A stretch of DNA of 64,000 nt from Lachnospiraceae bacterium C1.1 (GCA_030434875.1 JAUISW010000001.1:2863501-2927500); one strand, 5' to 3'; counted from the first letter of the stretch, positions 1 through 8,645 are shown. Notes: generated from the letters alone by a model not told the origin. A program made the numbers and translations.

Positions 1-1
1 T

Positions 2-766
2 GATCCCGAAAGCTGCACTGATGTTTCACTTATCGGTTCGAGAATCTCCGTTGGTGATGACTGCGTAGCTATAAAGAGCGGCAAATATTACATGAGCCGT
101 TATCATTTCAAACGCACAAAGGGCATCAACATAAGAAACTGCTTCTTTGAAAGAGGCCACGGCAGCGTGACTATAGGAAGCGAAATGGCCTGCGGTGTTG
201 ACGGAGTAAGCGTTTCCAACTGCGTATTTAAGGGTACAGACCGAGGTATCCGCTTAAAGACCAGGCGCGGACGCGGCAAGAGAGGTGTTATCGACAATCT
301 CAGATTTGAAAATATCGAAATGGCCGATGTAATGATGCCTCTTACAGTAAATATGTTTTATTACTGTGATCCGGACGGTCATTCAGACTACGTACAGGAT
401 CAGGAAAGATACCCTGTCGACGAGCGTACACCCAAGATCGGTACCATTACTGTAAAAGATGTCGACTGCACAGGTGCAAATGCTTCATTCGCCTGCTGCT
501 ACGGACTTCCGGAGCAGCCTATAGAAGGGCTTGAGTTTTCCAATGTTAATGTTTCTTTCCTTCCGGAAAGCGAACTTCATCCGGTATGTCCTATCATGAT
601 GGACAATTTCCCGGAGCTCAAAGGAAAGAGTTTCTTCTTAAAGAATGTAAAAAAAGTAATCCTCAATAATGTAAATATTCAGGGTTCCATAGAGGAAGCC
701 GAGTTTATAAATACTGATGTAAACGGAGAAGTTGTTTACGAAGACAGTAAAGCCCGCGCTGTATAA
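2..766 (+). CDS. Polygalacturonase-type glycoside hydrolase family 28, C-terminal part
   Basis: The reading frame is already open at base 2, so the N-terminus lies outside the window; about 254 residues remain. GH28 signatures appear in order: DPESCTDV (the NTDG-like aspartate region), VGDDCVAIKSG (catalytic Asp pair), RGHGSVTIGSE (catalytic His loop) and GIRLKTRRGRGG (the RIK substrate-binding motif). Right-handed beta-helix repeats follow. The enzyme would hydrolyse alpha-1,4-galacturonan or unsaturated galacturonide oligomers. No signal peptide can be judged because the start is missing. It sits 40 bp upstream of a KdgK-like gene and heads the pectin/uronate operon, so it probably supplies uronates to the enzymes downstream. 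Confidence 0.9.
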   Translation, partial: DPESCTDVSLIGSRISVGDDCVAIKSGKYYMSRYHFKRTKGINIRNCFFERGHGSVTIGSEMACGVDGVSVSNCVFKGTDRGIRLKTRRGRGKRGVIDNLRFENIEMADVMMPLTVNMFYYCDPDGHSDYVQDQERYPVDERTPKIGTITVKDVDCTGANASFACCYGLPEQPIEGLEFSNVNVSFLPESELHPVCPIMMDNFPELKGKSFFLKNVKKVILNNVNIQGSIEEAEFINTDVNGEVVYEDSKARAV

Positions 767-806
767 GTCGGGCTCTGCTCTCTTTATCTGCACATAGGAG
801 GTGCAT

Positions 807-1826
807 ATGAATAAAAAATATGATCTGGTTACCTTCGGAGAAGTCATGATGCGTCTTTCTTCACCGAATTCAAGCCGGGTCGCTGAATCAGATTCTTTTA
901 ATAAATGTGCTGGAGGTTCCGAGCTCAACGTTGCGGCAGGTGCATCGATCCTCGGAGCTAAATCAGCTTTTATAACAAGCATTCCGGATAATTTCAACGG
1001 AAATTATGTTAGAAGTAAGATTCGTGAAAAAGGCGTTTTTGATGAGTATGTTCTTACCGATGAAAGCAAGGATGCACGTCTTGGCATCTACTATTACGAA
1101 TTCGGTGCTTCTCCCAAAAAGCCCACTGTAGTTTATGACAGAAATGATTCATCTTTTTCTAAGATTTCTCTGGACAGTATTCCTGAAGAAGTATTTTCTT
1201 CCACAGAAATTTTCCATACCTGCGGCATTTCACTTGCCTTAAATAAAAACTTAAATTCTGTCACCAAAGCTCTCATTAAGAAATTCAAAGAGCACGGTGC
1301 TCTCATATCTTTCGACTGCAACTTCCGCGCAAACCTCTGGTCTGTAGAGGAAGCAAGAGCTGCAGTAACAGAAATTCTCCCGTTGATCGACATCTTCTTT
1401 GTTTCCGAAGAAACTAACTACCATATGATGGGCAGAACCGGTACTCTCGAAGACATCATGAAGAGCTACAGTGATGAATACGGAGTAAGCCTTGTATTTA
1501 CAACACAGCGTAAGGTTAAGAGTCCCAAAACTCATGATTTCACCTCTATCGCTTACGATGCAGCCGCTGACAGATACTTTACCGAAAAGCCTTACGAGGA
1601 TATCGATATTGTAGACCGCGTCGGCTCAGGTGATGCATATTGCTCAGGCGTTCTCGGAGGACTTATAAAACATTCCGATACTCTCACAGCACTTCAGTAC
1701 GGAAATGCTGCAGCCGCTATTAAATGCACAGTTCCGGGCGATATGATCTCAACAGATAAAAAAGAAATTGACAGTATCATAAGGGAACATAACACAGATG
1801 GTCCCAAGCATGAAATGAATAGATAA
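807..1826 (+). CDS. kdgK: PfkB-family sugar kinase, 2-keto-3-deoxygluconate kinase-like (first copy)
   Basis: A 339-residue ribokinase/PfkB protein. The N-terminal FGEVMMRLSSP and GGSELNVAAGA are typical of 2-keto-3-deoxygluconate kinases. The C-terminal DRVGSGDAYCSGV is the PfkB anion-hole/catalytic-base motif (GxGD). The ATG at 807 is preferred because AGGAGG lies six bases upstream; a GTG two codons earlier overlaps that site. KDG kinase phosphorylates 2-keto-3-deoxygluconate to KDPG in the uronate pathway. The operon has a second KdgK paralogue at 3779, so this copy could serve a related keto-deoxy sugar acid. Family is certain; substrate is inferred from context. Confidence 0.85.
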   Translation: MNKKYDLVTFGEVMMRLSSPNSSRVAESDSFNKCAGGSELNVAAGASILGAKSAFITSIPDNFNGNYVRSKIREKGVFDEYVLTDESKDARLGIYYYEFGASPKKPTVVYDRNDSSFSKISLDSIPEEVFSSTEIFHTCGISLALNKNLNSVTKALIKKFKEHGALISFDCNFRANLWSVEEARAAVTEILPLIDIFFVSEETNYHMMGRTGTLEDIMKSYSDEYGVSLVFTTQRKVKSPKTHDFTSIAYDAAADRYFTEKPYEDIDIVDRVGSGDAYCSGVLGGLIKHSDTLTALQYGNAAAAIKCTVPGDMISTDKKEIDSIIREHNTDGPKHEMNR

Positions 1827-1848
1827 AAAGTTAAAGGAGGCTCAAATA

Positions 1849-2691
1849 ATGGACACAAGATATTCATGTAACCCAGAAGATTTCAAAAGATATAACACAG
1901 ATGAGATAAGAAAGGAATTTCTTATTGAGAATCTTTATGTTGATGATAAGGTAACTGCTGTTTACAGTCATGTAGACAGAATGGTAACTCTCGGTATCAA
2001 GCCTGTAAACAAGGCACTTTCTATCGATGACGGCATCGATGTATGGCACAATTTCGGAACAGAATTTTTCCTTGAGCGCCGCGAGATCGGTATTTTCAAC
2101 ATCGGCGAGGCAGGTTCCATCGAGGTAGACGGAACAAACTACGCTTTAGGCCACGGCGACTGCCTCTATATCACAAGAGGCGCAAAGAGCGTTCATTTCT
2201 CATCCGACAGCTCTTCTGCTCCGGCTAAATTCTTCGCAGTTTCAGCACCTGCTCATACAAGCTATGAGACAAAGCTCATCAAGATCGCAGATGCAAACAA
2301 GCGTCCCTGCGGTTCTGCTGAAGAAGCTAACAAGAGAACCATCAATCAGTTCATTCATCCGGATGTATTAAAGACCTGCCAGCTTTCAATGGGTATGACA
2401 GTTCTTGAGCCCGGCAGCATCTGGAATACAATGCCGGCTCATACACATGAGAGAAGAATGGAGATCTATACCTACTTCGATCTCGGTGAAGATGATGTTG
2501 TATTCCACATGATGGGACAGGGCAATGAGACACGTCACATCGTAATGCATAACGAAGAAGCCGTTATTTCTCCTTCATGGAGCATCCACTCAGGTGCAGG
2601 CACAAAGAACTACACCTTTATCTGGGCAATGGGCGGTGAGAACCAGACTTTTGATGATATGGACAATATCGAAAAGAAAGATCTCAGATAA
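1849..2691 (+). CDS. kduI: 5-keto-4-deoxyuronate isomerase KduI
   Basis: 280 residues, normal length for KduI (4-deoxy-L-threo-5-hexosulose-uronate ketol-isomerase), a cupin-fold enzyme. It converts the keto-uronate from unsaturated galacturonides into 2,5-diketo-3-deoxygluconate. The Zn-binding cluster PAHTHERRMEIYTYF supplies two His and one Glu, with the last His near IHSGAGTKNYTFIW. The start follows AAAGGAGG with good spacing. It lies 22 bp after the first kinase and is followed by kduD. The gap to kduD is unusually long because two copies of an 88-bp element fill it. Confidence 0.96.
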   Translation: MDTRYSCNPEDFKRYNTDEIRKEFLIENLYVDDKVTAVYSHVDRMVTLGIKPVNKALSIDDGIDVWHNFGTEFFLERREIGIFNIGEAGSIEVDGTNYALGHGDCLYITRGAKSVHFSSDSSSAPAKFFAVSAPAHTSYETKLIKIADANKRPCGSAEEANKRTINQFIHPDVLKTCQLSMGMTVLEPGSIWNTMPAHTHERRMEIYTYFDLGEDDVVFHMMGQGNETRHIVMHNEEAVISPSWSIHSGAGTKNYTFIWAMGGENQTFDDMDNIEKKDLR

Positions 2692-2716
2692 TTTATTTCA
2701 GACTGAATTTACTATA

Positions 2717-2811
2717 GGAGCCAGCAGCTGTCGGAACATGCGTCAGCATGTGACATACAGATGCGGCAACCGACAGGCTATGTCAACATATAAACTTACG
2801 TTTATTAAGGA
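2717..2811 (+). repeat. Shine-Dalgarno-flanked structured element, copy 1 of a tandem pair
   Basis: This is an 88-bp core (2721-2808) preceded by GGAG at 2717 and followed by GGAGGAG. Copy 2 repeats it exactly with a 95-bp period. Pairing visible by eye: CTGTCGG (2728) with CCGACAG (2770); ACATGC-GTCA-GCATGT hairpin (2736-2751); GACATA (2752) with TATGTC (2779), which crosses the first stem and makes a pseudoknot; ATAAAC-TTAC-GTTTAT hairpin (2790-2805) just before the ribosome site. I do not recognise it as a known riboswitch class. Confidence 0.9.
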
Positions 2812-2906
2812 GGAGCCAGCAGCTGTCGGAACATGCGTCAGCATGTGACATACAGATGCGGCAACCGACAGGCTATGTCAACATATAAACTTACGTTTAT
2901 TAAGGA
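2812..2906 (+). repeat. Shine-Dalgarno-flanked structured element, copy 2, supplies the kduD ribosome site
   Basis: The core (2816-2903) is identical to copy 1. Its end runs into AAGGAGGT, the Shine-Dalgarno of kduD, with ATG at 2915. The last hairpin of the element therefore abuts the ribosome site, so folding could control kduD translation. An open frame beginning ATGCGTCAGCAT inside the core ends at TAA 2911-2913, one base before the kduD ATG. That would allow coupled translation if it were ever translated. Confidence 0.9.
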
Positions 2907-2914
2907 GGTATAAA

Positions 2915-3721
2915 ATGTCAGGATTTAATATGGACAGTTTTTCCCTTAACGGAAAAGTTGCTCTCGTAACCGGCGCAAGCCACGGCATTGGAATGGCAAT
3001 TGCCCAGGCACTTTATCAGGCAGGCGCAAAGGTTGCATTTAACTCAAGCTCAGAAGCAGGTCTTGAAAAAGGTCTCGCTGGCTATAAAGAACTCGGCGTA
3101 GAAGTTAAGGGCTATGTTTGTGACGTTTGCGACGAAGCAGCAGTTACAAAAATGGTAGCTGACATCGAGAAAGAGCTCGGTGTAATCGATATCCTCGTAA
3201 ACAACGCAGGTATCATCCGTCGTATCCCTATGACAGAGATGAGCGTAGAGGAATTTAAGAAGGTCGTAGATACAGACCTTAACGCTCCTTTCATCGTTTC
3301 CAAAGCAGTTATCCCCGCAATGATCAAAAAAGGTCACGGCAAGATCATCAACATCTGCTCTCTCATGAGCGAACTCGGCCGTGAAACAGTTTCTGCTTAT
3401 GCAGCTGCAAAGGGCGGTCTCAAGATGCTTACCAGAAATATATGCTCTGAGTTCGGCGAAGCCAATATCCAGTGCAACGGCATCGGTCCCGGTTATATCG
3501 CCACAAGCCAGACTGCTCCTCTTCGTGAGAGACAGGCTGACGGAAGCCGTCATCCTTTTGATTCATTCATCGTTGCAAAGACTCCTGCAGGACGCTGGGG
3601 CGAAGTTGATGACTTAAAAGGACCCGCTGTTTTCCTTGCATCTGATGCATCTGATTTCGTAAACGGACAGATTCTCTATGTAGACGGCGGAATCACAGCT
3701 TATATCGGCAAACAGCCATAA
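2915..3721 (+). CDS. kduD: 2-deoxy-D-gluconate 3-dehydrogenase / gluconate 5-dehydrogenase family, KduD
   Basis: 268-residue short-chain dehydrogenase. The Rossmann motif TGASHGIG is near residue 22, NNAG near residue 92, and the catalytic Ser...YAAAK is near residues 147-164. KduD reduces 2,5-diketo-3-deoxygluconate to 2-keto-3-deoxygluconate with NAD(P)H, the step between KduI and KdgK. The start has AAGGAGGT eight bases upstream, provided by the end of the second structured element. Codon use is strongly biased, as in kdgK2 and kdgA, which suggests high expression. Confidence 0.93.
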   Translation: MSGFNMDSFSLNGKVALVTGASHGIGMAIAQALYQAGAKVAFNSSSEAGLEKGLAGYKELGVEVKGYVCDVCDEAAVTKMVADIEKELGVIDILVNNAGIIRRIPMTEMSVEEFKKVVDTDLNAPFIVSKAVIPAMIKKGHGKIINICSLMSELGRETVSAYAAAKGGLKMLTRNICSEFGEANIQCNGIGPGYIATSQTAPLRERQADGSRHPFDSFIVAKTPAGRWGEVDDLKGPAVFLASDASDFVNGQILYVDGGITAYIGKQP

Positions 3722-3778
3722 TTAATCCCGAATAAATACTACATCTTATATTACATAAATGAAAGGACCTAAATAAAA

Positions 3779-4876
3779 ATGAACCTCAACTTAAAAGATA
3801 AAAAAGAATGTAAATTTGACGCCGTATCACTCGGCGAGGTAATGCTCCGTCTCGATCCCGGCGAAGGACGTATCCGTACAGCACGCTCTTTCAGAGCATG
3901 GGAAGGCGGCGGAGAGTACAACGTTATCCGCGGACTTCACAAGTGCTTCGGCATGGACACAGCAGTTATCACCTCTTTCGCTGATAACGAAGTCGGCAAA
4001 CTCATGAAGGATTTCATCGAGCAGGGCGGCGTTGACACAAGCCTCATCAACTGGAAAAAGACTGACGGTATCGGCCGTGTCTGCAGAAACGGTATCAACT
4101 TCACAGAGCGTGGTTTCGGTATCCGTGGTGCAGTAGGATGCTCAGACAGATTTAACACAGCTATTTCACAGGCTACTGCAGAGGATCTTGATTTCGAGTA
4201 TATCTTCGGTGAACTCGGTGTTCGCTGGCTCCACACAGGCGGAATTTATGCAGCTCTTTCAGAGACAGCTTCCGACACTGTTGTAAAAGCTATCAAAACC
4301 GCTAAGAAATACGGCACTATCGTTTCTTATGACCTTAACTATCGTCCTTCCATGTGGTCAGCTATCGGCGGCCAGGAGAAGGCTCAGGAAGTTAACAAGG
4401 AAATCGCTAAATACGTTGACGTAATGATTGGTAACGAGGAAGACTTCACAGCATGCTTAGGCTTCAAGATCGAAGGCAACGATGAGAACTTAAAGGAGCT
4501 CAACCTCGAGGGTTACAAGAAGATGATCGGTGAGGCAGCCAAGACCTATCCTAACTTCAAGGTAGTTGCTACTACACTTAGAACTGTTAAGACAGCAACT
4601 GTAAATGACTGGAAAGCAATCTGCTGGGCTGACGGCGAAATCTACAAGTCCAAAGAGTACAACGGCCTCGAGATCATGGATAGAGTAGGCGGCGGTGACT
4701 CATTTGCATCAGGTCTGGTTTACGGTCTCATGACAACTGAGGATCCTGAGAAGGCTGTTAACTATGGTGCAGCTCACGGCGCTCTTGCTATGACAACACC
4801 TGGCGACACTTCTATGGCATCACTCAGCGAAGTTGAAGGAATAATGGGCGGCGCAGGCGCTCGTGTAAAGAGATAA
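3779..4876 (+). CDS. kdgK: 2-keto-3-deoxygluconate kinase (second copy)
   Basis: 365-residue PfkB kinase. LGEVMLRLDPGEGR lies at the N-terminus, WEGGGEYNVIRGL in the substrate lid region, and DRVGGGDSFASGL with the GxGD catalytic base near residue 305. It phosphorylates 2-keto-3-deoxygluconate to KDPG for the aldolase that follows 35 bp downstream. The GAAAGGA ribosome site is 11 bases from ATG. It differs clearly from the kinase at 807, so this is not a recent duplication. Its position directly before kdgA makes it the more likely true KDG kinase. Confidence 0.92.
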   Translation: MNLNLKDKKECKFDAVSLGEVMLRLDPGEGRIRTARSFRAWEGGGEYNVIRGLHKCFGMDTAVITSFADNEVGKLMKDFIEQGGVDTSLINWKKTDGIGRVCRNGINFTERGFGIRGAVGCSDRFNTAISQATAEDLDFEYIFGELGVRWLHTGGIYAALSETASDTVVKAIKTAKKYGTIVSYDLNYRPSMWSAIGGQEKAQEVNKEIAKYVDVMIGNEEDFTACLGFKIEGNDENLKELNLEGYKKMIGEAAKTYPNFKVVATTLRTVKTATVNDWKAICWADGEIYKSKEYNGLEIMDRVGGGDSFASGLVYGLMTTEDPEKAVNYGAAHGALAMTTPGDTSMASLSEVEGIMGGAGARVKR

Positions 4877-4911
4877 TAAACTGTTTTCTGTATAAATTAG
4901 GAGGTATTACG

Positions 4912-5583
4912 ATGAATAAGGAAAAAATGGAAAAGGTAATGGAGAATTTCTCAGAAGTAGGAATAATCCCTGTAGTAGTATTAAACGATGCAAAAGATGC
5001 TGAGCCCCTTGGAAAGGCACTTATGGAGGGTGGTCTTCCGGCTGCCGAGGTTACTTTCAGAACAGACGCAGCTGAAGAGTCTATCAGAATCTTAAGTGAG
5101 AAATATCCTGATATGCTCGTTGGTGCAGGCACAGTCCTTACAAAGGATCAGGTTGACAGAGCTGTTAACGCAGGTGCAAAGTTCGTTGTTTCTCCCGGAT
5201 TCGATCCTGAGATCGTTAAATACTGCCTCGACAAGGATATCCCGGTTTGCCCCGGCACAGCTACAGCAAGCGAAGTTCTTGCAGCAGCAAACTTAGGCCT
5301 CACACATGTTAAGTTCTTCCCTGCTGAGAACGCAGGCGGCCTTAAGATGATCAAGGCTATCGGTGCAGCTCTCCAGTCCATCAAGTTCATGCCTACAGGC
5401 GGCATCAACGCTTCAAACGTAAGAGATTACCTTGCAAGCGAAAAGATCTTCTGCTGCGGCGGTTCATGGATGGTAAAGGGCGACCTCATCAAAGCCGGCA
5501 AATTCGACGAGATCAAGGCTCTCGTTGCAGAGGCTGCTGATATCGTTAAGGAAGTAAGAAACTCACTCAGCAAGGCTGCATAA
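4912..5583 (+). CDS. kdgA: 2-dehydro-3-deoxy-phosphogluconate (KDPG) aldolase
   Basis: 223 residues, usual for class I KDPG/KHG aldolase. It cleaves KDPG to pyruvate and glyceraldehyde 3-phosphate, ending the uronate pathway. Visible motifs: AEVTFRT (catalytic Glu), VGAGTVL, CPGTATASEV, THVKFFPAE with the Schiff-base Lys, and PTGGIN for phosphate binding. AGGAGG is placed normally before ATG 4912. It is the last gene of the pectin operon; a strong terminator lies about 40 bp after the stop. Confidence 0.95.
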   Translation: MNKEKMEKVMENFSEVGIIPVVVLNDAKDAEPLGKALMEGGLPAAEVTFRTDAAEESIRILSEKYPDMLVGAGTVLTKDQVDRAVNAGAKFVVSPGFDPEIVKYCLDKDIPVCPGTATASEVLAAANLGLTHVKFFPAENAGGLKMIKAIGAALQSIKFMPTGGINASNVRDYLASEKIFCCGGSWMVKGDLIKAGKFDEIKALVAEAADIVKEVRNSLSKAA

Positions 5584-5622
5584 TCAGAAATCAGAATTAG
5601 AAAATTTGAATAGATCATAAAT

Positions 5623-5669
5623 TAAGCCACCGGTAAAGCAGTTGTTTTCCGGTGGCTTATATATTTTTT
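5623..5669 (+). terminator. Rho-independent terminator of the pectin operon
   Basis: AAGCCACCGG pairs with CCGGTGGCTT around a 15-base loop. After a short ATATA the sequence runs into seven T residues. Confidence 0.9.
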
Positions 5670-5677
5670 TGAACCCC

Positions 5678-5731
5678 GGGGACGTACTTTAGGGGTCATT
5701 TTGTGTAAAATGACCCCTAAAGTACGTCCCC
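5678..5731. repeat. Perfect palindrome with GGGGACG ends, REP-like
   Basis: Two 25-bp arms are perfectly complementary around a GTGT loop. The outer end is GGGGACGTAC and the inner part is GGGGTCATTTT. The same pieces (GGGGACG and AATGACCC) recur at 57816-57877 and 59097-59270. GGAC-headed palindromes are the form of REP sequences mobilised by RAYT/Y1 transposases, but none is present here. It follows the operon terminator and has no long T tract of its own. Confidence 0.85.
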
Positions 5732-5810
5732 ATAGCTCATTTTTTACTTTATAAATAGATAAAGCTGTGATATGATGCTAGCGATATATAAGTGAAGAAG
5801 GTTTAATACA

Positions 5811-6743
5811 ATGGAATACAGGAAATCAGATTTGAGAGGCATTTTGCTTACAACAAGCGGTGCTGCCTGCTGGGGATTATCCGGATCAGTGGGACAGTAC
5901 CTTTTTTCAGTCCAGAAAATGGACAGTCACTGGCTCGTACCGATAAGGCTCGGCGCAGCAGGCATAATACTTTTTATATACTGCCTTATGAAGTTTAAGC
6001 GGGATACTTTTCTCCCATGGAAAACAAAGGAATCGGCTCTAACAATGCTGACCTACGGAATTTTAGGTGTCAGCTGCTGTCAGTTCCTATATTTCCTTAC
6101 CATCCAGCTCTCTTCCGCAGCGATCGGCACGATAATGCAGGATCTGGCTCCGGTATTCATACTTATAATAAGCTGTATCGCAGCCGCCAGAAAACCTAAG
6201 ATCATTGAACTGGCAACAATAACCCTGGCAATAATCGGAGTTTTCTTTATCACGACCAATGGAAATCTCGCCTCAATGTCAGTATCACCGGCAGCAATTA
6301 TCGCAGGTGCTGTCAGCGGAATCTGCGTTGCAGTGTATAATCTGCTGGCGCCAAAGCTGAATCATGTCCCTGTCCTTGTAATACAGGCATGGTCCTTCCT
6401 TTTAGGCGGATTCGCAGGGCTTTTCATATTTCAGATTTGGAAATACCATTACATTCCAAATGCCTATGGAATCTTAGGGATAGCATTTGTAGTAGTTGTC
6501 GGAAATATAATGGCATTCGGTCTTTATATAAGCGGTGTCCAAAAGATCGGCCCCCAGAAAGCTATCCTTTACAGCTTCGCAGAGCCCATCACAGCCGCAA
6601 TAATTTCAACTCTCGTGCTTGGCACAGCATTTACAGGATTTGAAGCCCTTGGATTTGCATTGATATTTATAATGCTCTGGCTCACCACTGTAGATACAAG
6701 ATCTCCACGCAGACCTATCAAAGCAAAAGTAAAACAGGCATAA
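5811..6743 (+). CDS. EamA/DMT-family transporter
   Basis: 310 residues with about ten hydrophobic segments in two five-helix halves, the EamA (drug/metabolite transporter) architecture. GAACWGLSGSVGQYLF opens the first repeat. The C-terminus is basic (SPRRPIKAKVKQ), as expected for a cytoplasmic tail. The likely role is proton-coupled export of a small metabolite or amino acid; the substrate cannot be read from sequence. It is a single gene between the pectin operon and a convergent permease, with GAAGAAGG upstream as a weak ribosome site. Confidence 0.85.
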   Translation: MEYRKSDLRGILLTTSGAACWGLSGSVGQYLFSVQKMDSHWLVPIRLGAAGIILFIYCLMKFKRDTFLPWKTKESALTMLTYGILGVSCCQFLYFLTIQLSSAAIGTIMQDLAPVFILIISCIAAARKPKIIELATITLAIIGVFFITTNGNLASMSVSPAAIIAGAVSGICVAVYNLLAPKLNHVPVLVIQAWSFLLGGFAGLFIFQIWKYHYIPNAYGILGIAFVVVVGNIMAFGLYISGVQKIGPQKAILYSFAEPITAAIISTLVLGTAFTGFEALGFALIFIMLWLTTVDTRSPRRPIKAKVKQA

Positions 6744-6755
6744 ATCCATAAACTA

Positions 6756-6793
6756 AGAAAGCAGCCGGAACAAAAGTCCCGACTGCTTTTTTA
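6756..6793 (+). terminator. Terminator between the EamA and APC genes
   Basis: AAAGCAGCCGG pairs imperfectly with CCGACTGCTTT, followed by a T run. It lies between two convergent genes and can serve both. Confidence 0.75.
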
Positions 6794-6831
6794 TATAGTC
6801 ATTACCTTCTCCTGTAACGCTATAAACATCT

Positions 6832-8280
6832 TTACGCTTTTTGAGCGATTCCCTCTTCCCCTTTTCTTTCCTTCTTTGCAATTTCAGGAAGAATAAGGCC
6901 AAGAGCTGTAAGAACTACAGGTGTACAGATATTCATGATCATTGTAAATTTATCCTCGTTGTACATACCCAAAATACATGAAGCTGCTGTTACCAAGAAG
7001 CACCATGCTCCAAAGAACTTTGCGATCACCTGATTCTTTACAAATCTGTAATCAGCATCTATCGTATCGAAATGATTTCTGAGAGCGATATAAGCTGCAA
7101 ATACCCAGAGATATCTGAGCGGCATACATACAGAGTTAAGTCTAGTGAGCTGCTGAAGAACTGCTGCTGCTCCCGGAACGAATGTCTGCATAAGGATGAT
7201 GATTCCCGAAAGAACACCTACCATGTAGATACCGTTGATATATACGCCGTGCTTATTCTTCTTTCGAAGAGCTGATGGAATGAATTCCTTAATATCATCA
7301 TTGTCAAGTAATATACGAAGCGGTGCATCAATACTTAAGATAAGTACTGCAAGCTGGCTGACAACATTGCAGAGTGCATATACAATAAGGAAGAAATCTC
7401 CCACGTGATAATACTGACCAAGCTTCTGGAATGCCCAGTATGAACCATTTGCCGCATAAGAGTTAAATGACTCTGTGCTCTCATTTATAAGTGTAGGATC
7501 AAACATCAGTCCCATTGCTACCGTACCAAGCATTGCACATATAAGAACCATCACAGTCATGACAATGATTCCCTTAGGGAAGCCCTTGCTAGGATCCTTA
7601 ACCTTATTAACATAAGGTGAGATCTTCTCACAGCCACCTACTGCAAATACAAGTATAGAAAGAGATGTAAAGTAGCCAACATTAAAATTAGGTATAAGGT
7701 TCTCAAGGCTGAAGTCCATATGTACGAATCCTGCGCCCGGATTGATCTTCGGTGCTGCAAACATCATGACAATGTAGAGGATCGACATTATAAAGGTACT
7801 TGTACCTGCAATAGACAAAAGCTTTTTAAGCGGGTTAAGTCCGCGGCTTGCCGTAAAGCATCCGATAAGGAATACAGCAAGTGTTGCAAGCTGTACAGCA
7901 AGTGTCGGGAATGTATCATAAGTCTCTGCATTTCTGAAGATTGCCCAGCTCAAAGCCTTTAAGCTTCCGCTTCCCTTACTTGCGATATATGGAATATGTA
8001 CTGCCCAGTAAGTCCATCCTGCATAATAAGCAAGCTTTTTATTTGTAGTGGACTGAATCCATGAGCTTACTCCGCCGCCGCTGGTCTTAAATGCAGAACC
8101 AAGTTCTCCGACCATGAGGGCATAAGGAATAAAATAAAGCGCAAACATCAGGATCCAGCTGAATATTACCTGGATACCGTTGAAGTAGATAAAGCCATTC
8201 AGGATGTTTCCAAAACCCCATACGGTTGAAAACGCCATAAATGCTAGTGTGAGATAGGTCATCTTTTTCTTCTCATCCAT
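6832..8280 (-). CDS. APC-superfamily amino acid permease
   Basis: 482 residues from the ATG at 8280 (MDEKKKMTYL), which has GGAGGA about nine bases upstream; a longer frame to 8304 lacks a site. About twelve membrane segments. The first, MAFSTVWGFGNILNGF, carries the glycine-rich unwound helix typical of APC transporters. The family is the glutamate:GABA-antiporter-like branch of amino acid permeases. It is a single-gene unit with a promoter overlapping an inverted repeat at 8478-8501, so probably specifically regulated. The exact substrate is unknown. Confidence 0.85.
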   Translation of the reverse strand: MDEKKKMTYLTLAFMAFSTVWGFGNILNGFIYFNGIQVIFSWILMFALYFIPYALMVGELGSAFKTSGGGVSSWIQSTTNKKLAYYAGWTYWAVHIPYIASKGSGSLKALSWAIFRNAETYDTFPTLAVQLATLAVFLIGCFTASRGLNPLKKLLSIAGTSTFIMSILYIVMMFAAPKINPGAGFVHMDFSLENLIPNFNVGYFTSLSILVFAVGGCEKISPYVNKVKDPSKGFPKGIIVMTVMVLICAMLGTVAMGLMFDPTLINESTESFNSYAANGSYWAFQKLGQYYHVGDFFLIVYALCNVVSQLAVLILSIDAPLRILLDNDDIKEFIPSALRKKNKHGVYINGIYMVGVLSGIIILMQTFVPGAAAVLQQLTRLNSVCMPLRYLWVFAAYIALRNHFDTIDADYRFVKNQVIAKFFGAWCFLVTAASCILGMYNEDKFTMIMNICTPVVLTALGLILPEIAKKERKGEEGIAQKA

Positions 8281-8459
8281 TTGTAAGTTCCTCCAAATTA
8301 ACAATATGGAAATCAGTGATGTCCGACAATAGCTCCGACTTTCAATAAATTTCCTTTTCCGAAGCTAAAGTAATTTTATCTCTTTGGCAAAATCTACTCC
8401 CCCGAATAAAATTCATCAAGAAGAAGCTTGATATATTTTATCCTTTCTTCGGCTTGATA

Positions 8460-8501
8460 ATAATATCACATATTTTGTACAATTACAAGTACATAATTGT
8501 A
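8460..8501 (-). promoter_or_regulatory. Promoter and overlapping palindromic operator of the APC permease
   Basis: On the minus strand TTGTAA (8488-8483), a 17-base spacer and TATTAT (8465-8460) form a promoter. The -35 lies inside an inverted repeat TACAATTA-N8-TAATTGTA (8478-8501), suggesting a dimeric regulator site. The rest of the 8281-8688 gap is AT-rich with no gene. Confidence 0.65.
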
Positions 8502-8616
8502 ATTTGTTTTGGTGAATTTCACATACAATATTAACGCATACAATCTAATATTTCGTAGAATATTTCCTCAGATTTATACACTCTTTCTTCTTTTTCGACA
8601 TATCACTTTTTTCAAG

Positions 8617-8645
8617 TTGAAAAGACGCTCAATGTATTATAAAAT
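8617..8645 (+). promoter_or_regulatory. Promoter of the 54-aa ORF and ATPase
   Basis: TTGAAA (8617), a 17-base spacer and TAAAAT (8640) lie about 44 bp before the start of the small ORF. Nothing else lies between. Confidence 0.6.

Noticed and set aside
638..997. 119-aa minus-strand frame across the GH28-kinase junction
   Set aside because: Overlaps two well-supported genes and has no motif or ribosome site.
2738..2913. Small open frame (MRQHVTYRCG...) inside the structured element
   Set aside because: It is open in all three copies but has no ribosome site at proper distance, changes Asn to Ile in copy 3 and continues into different sequence at each locus. The frame is probably a by-product of the structured sequence.
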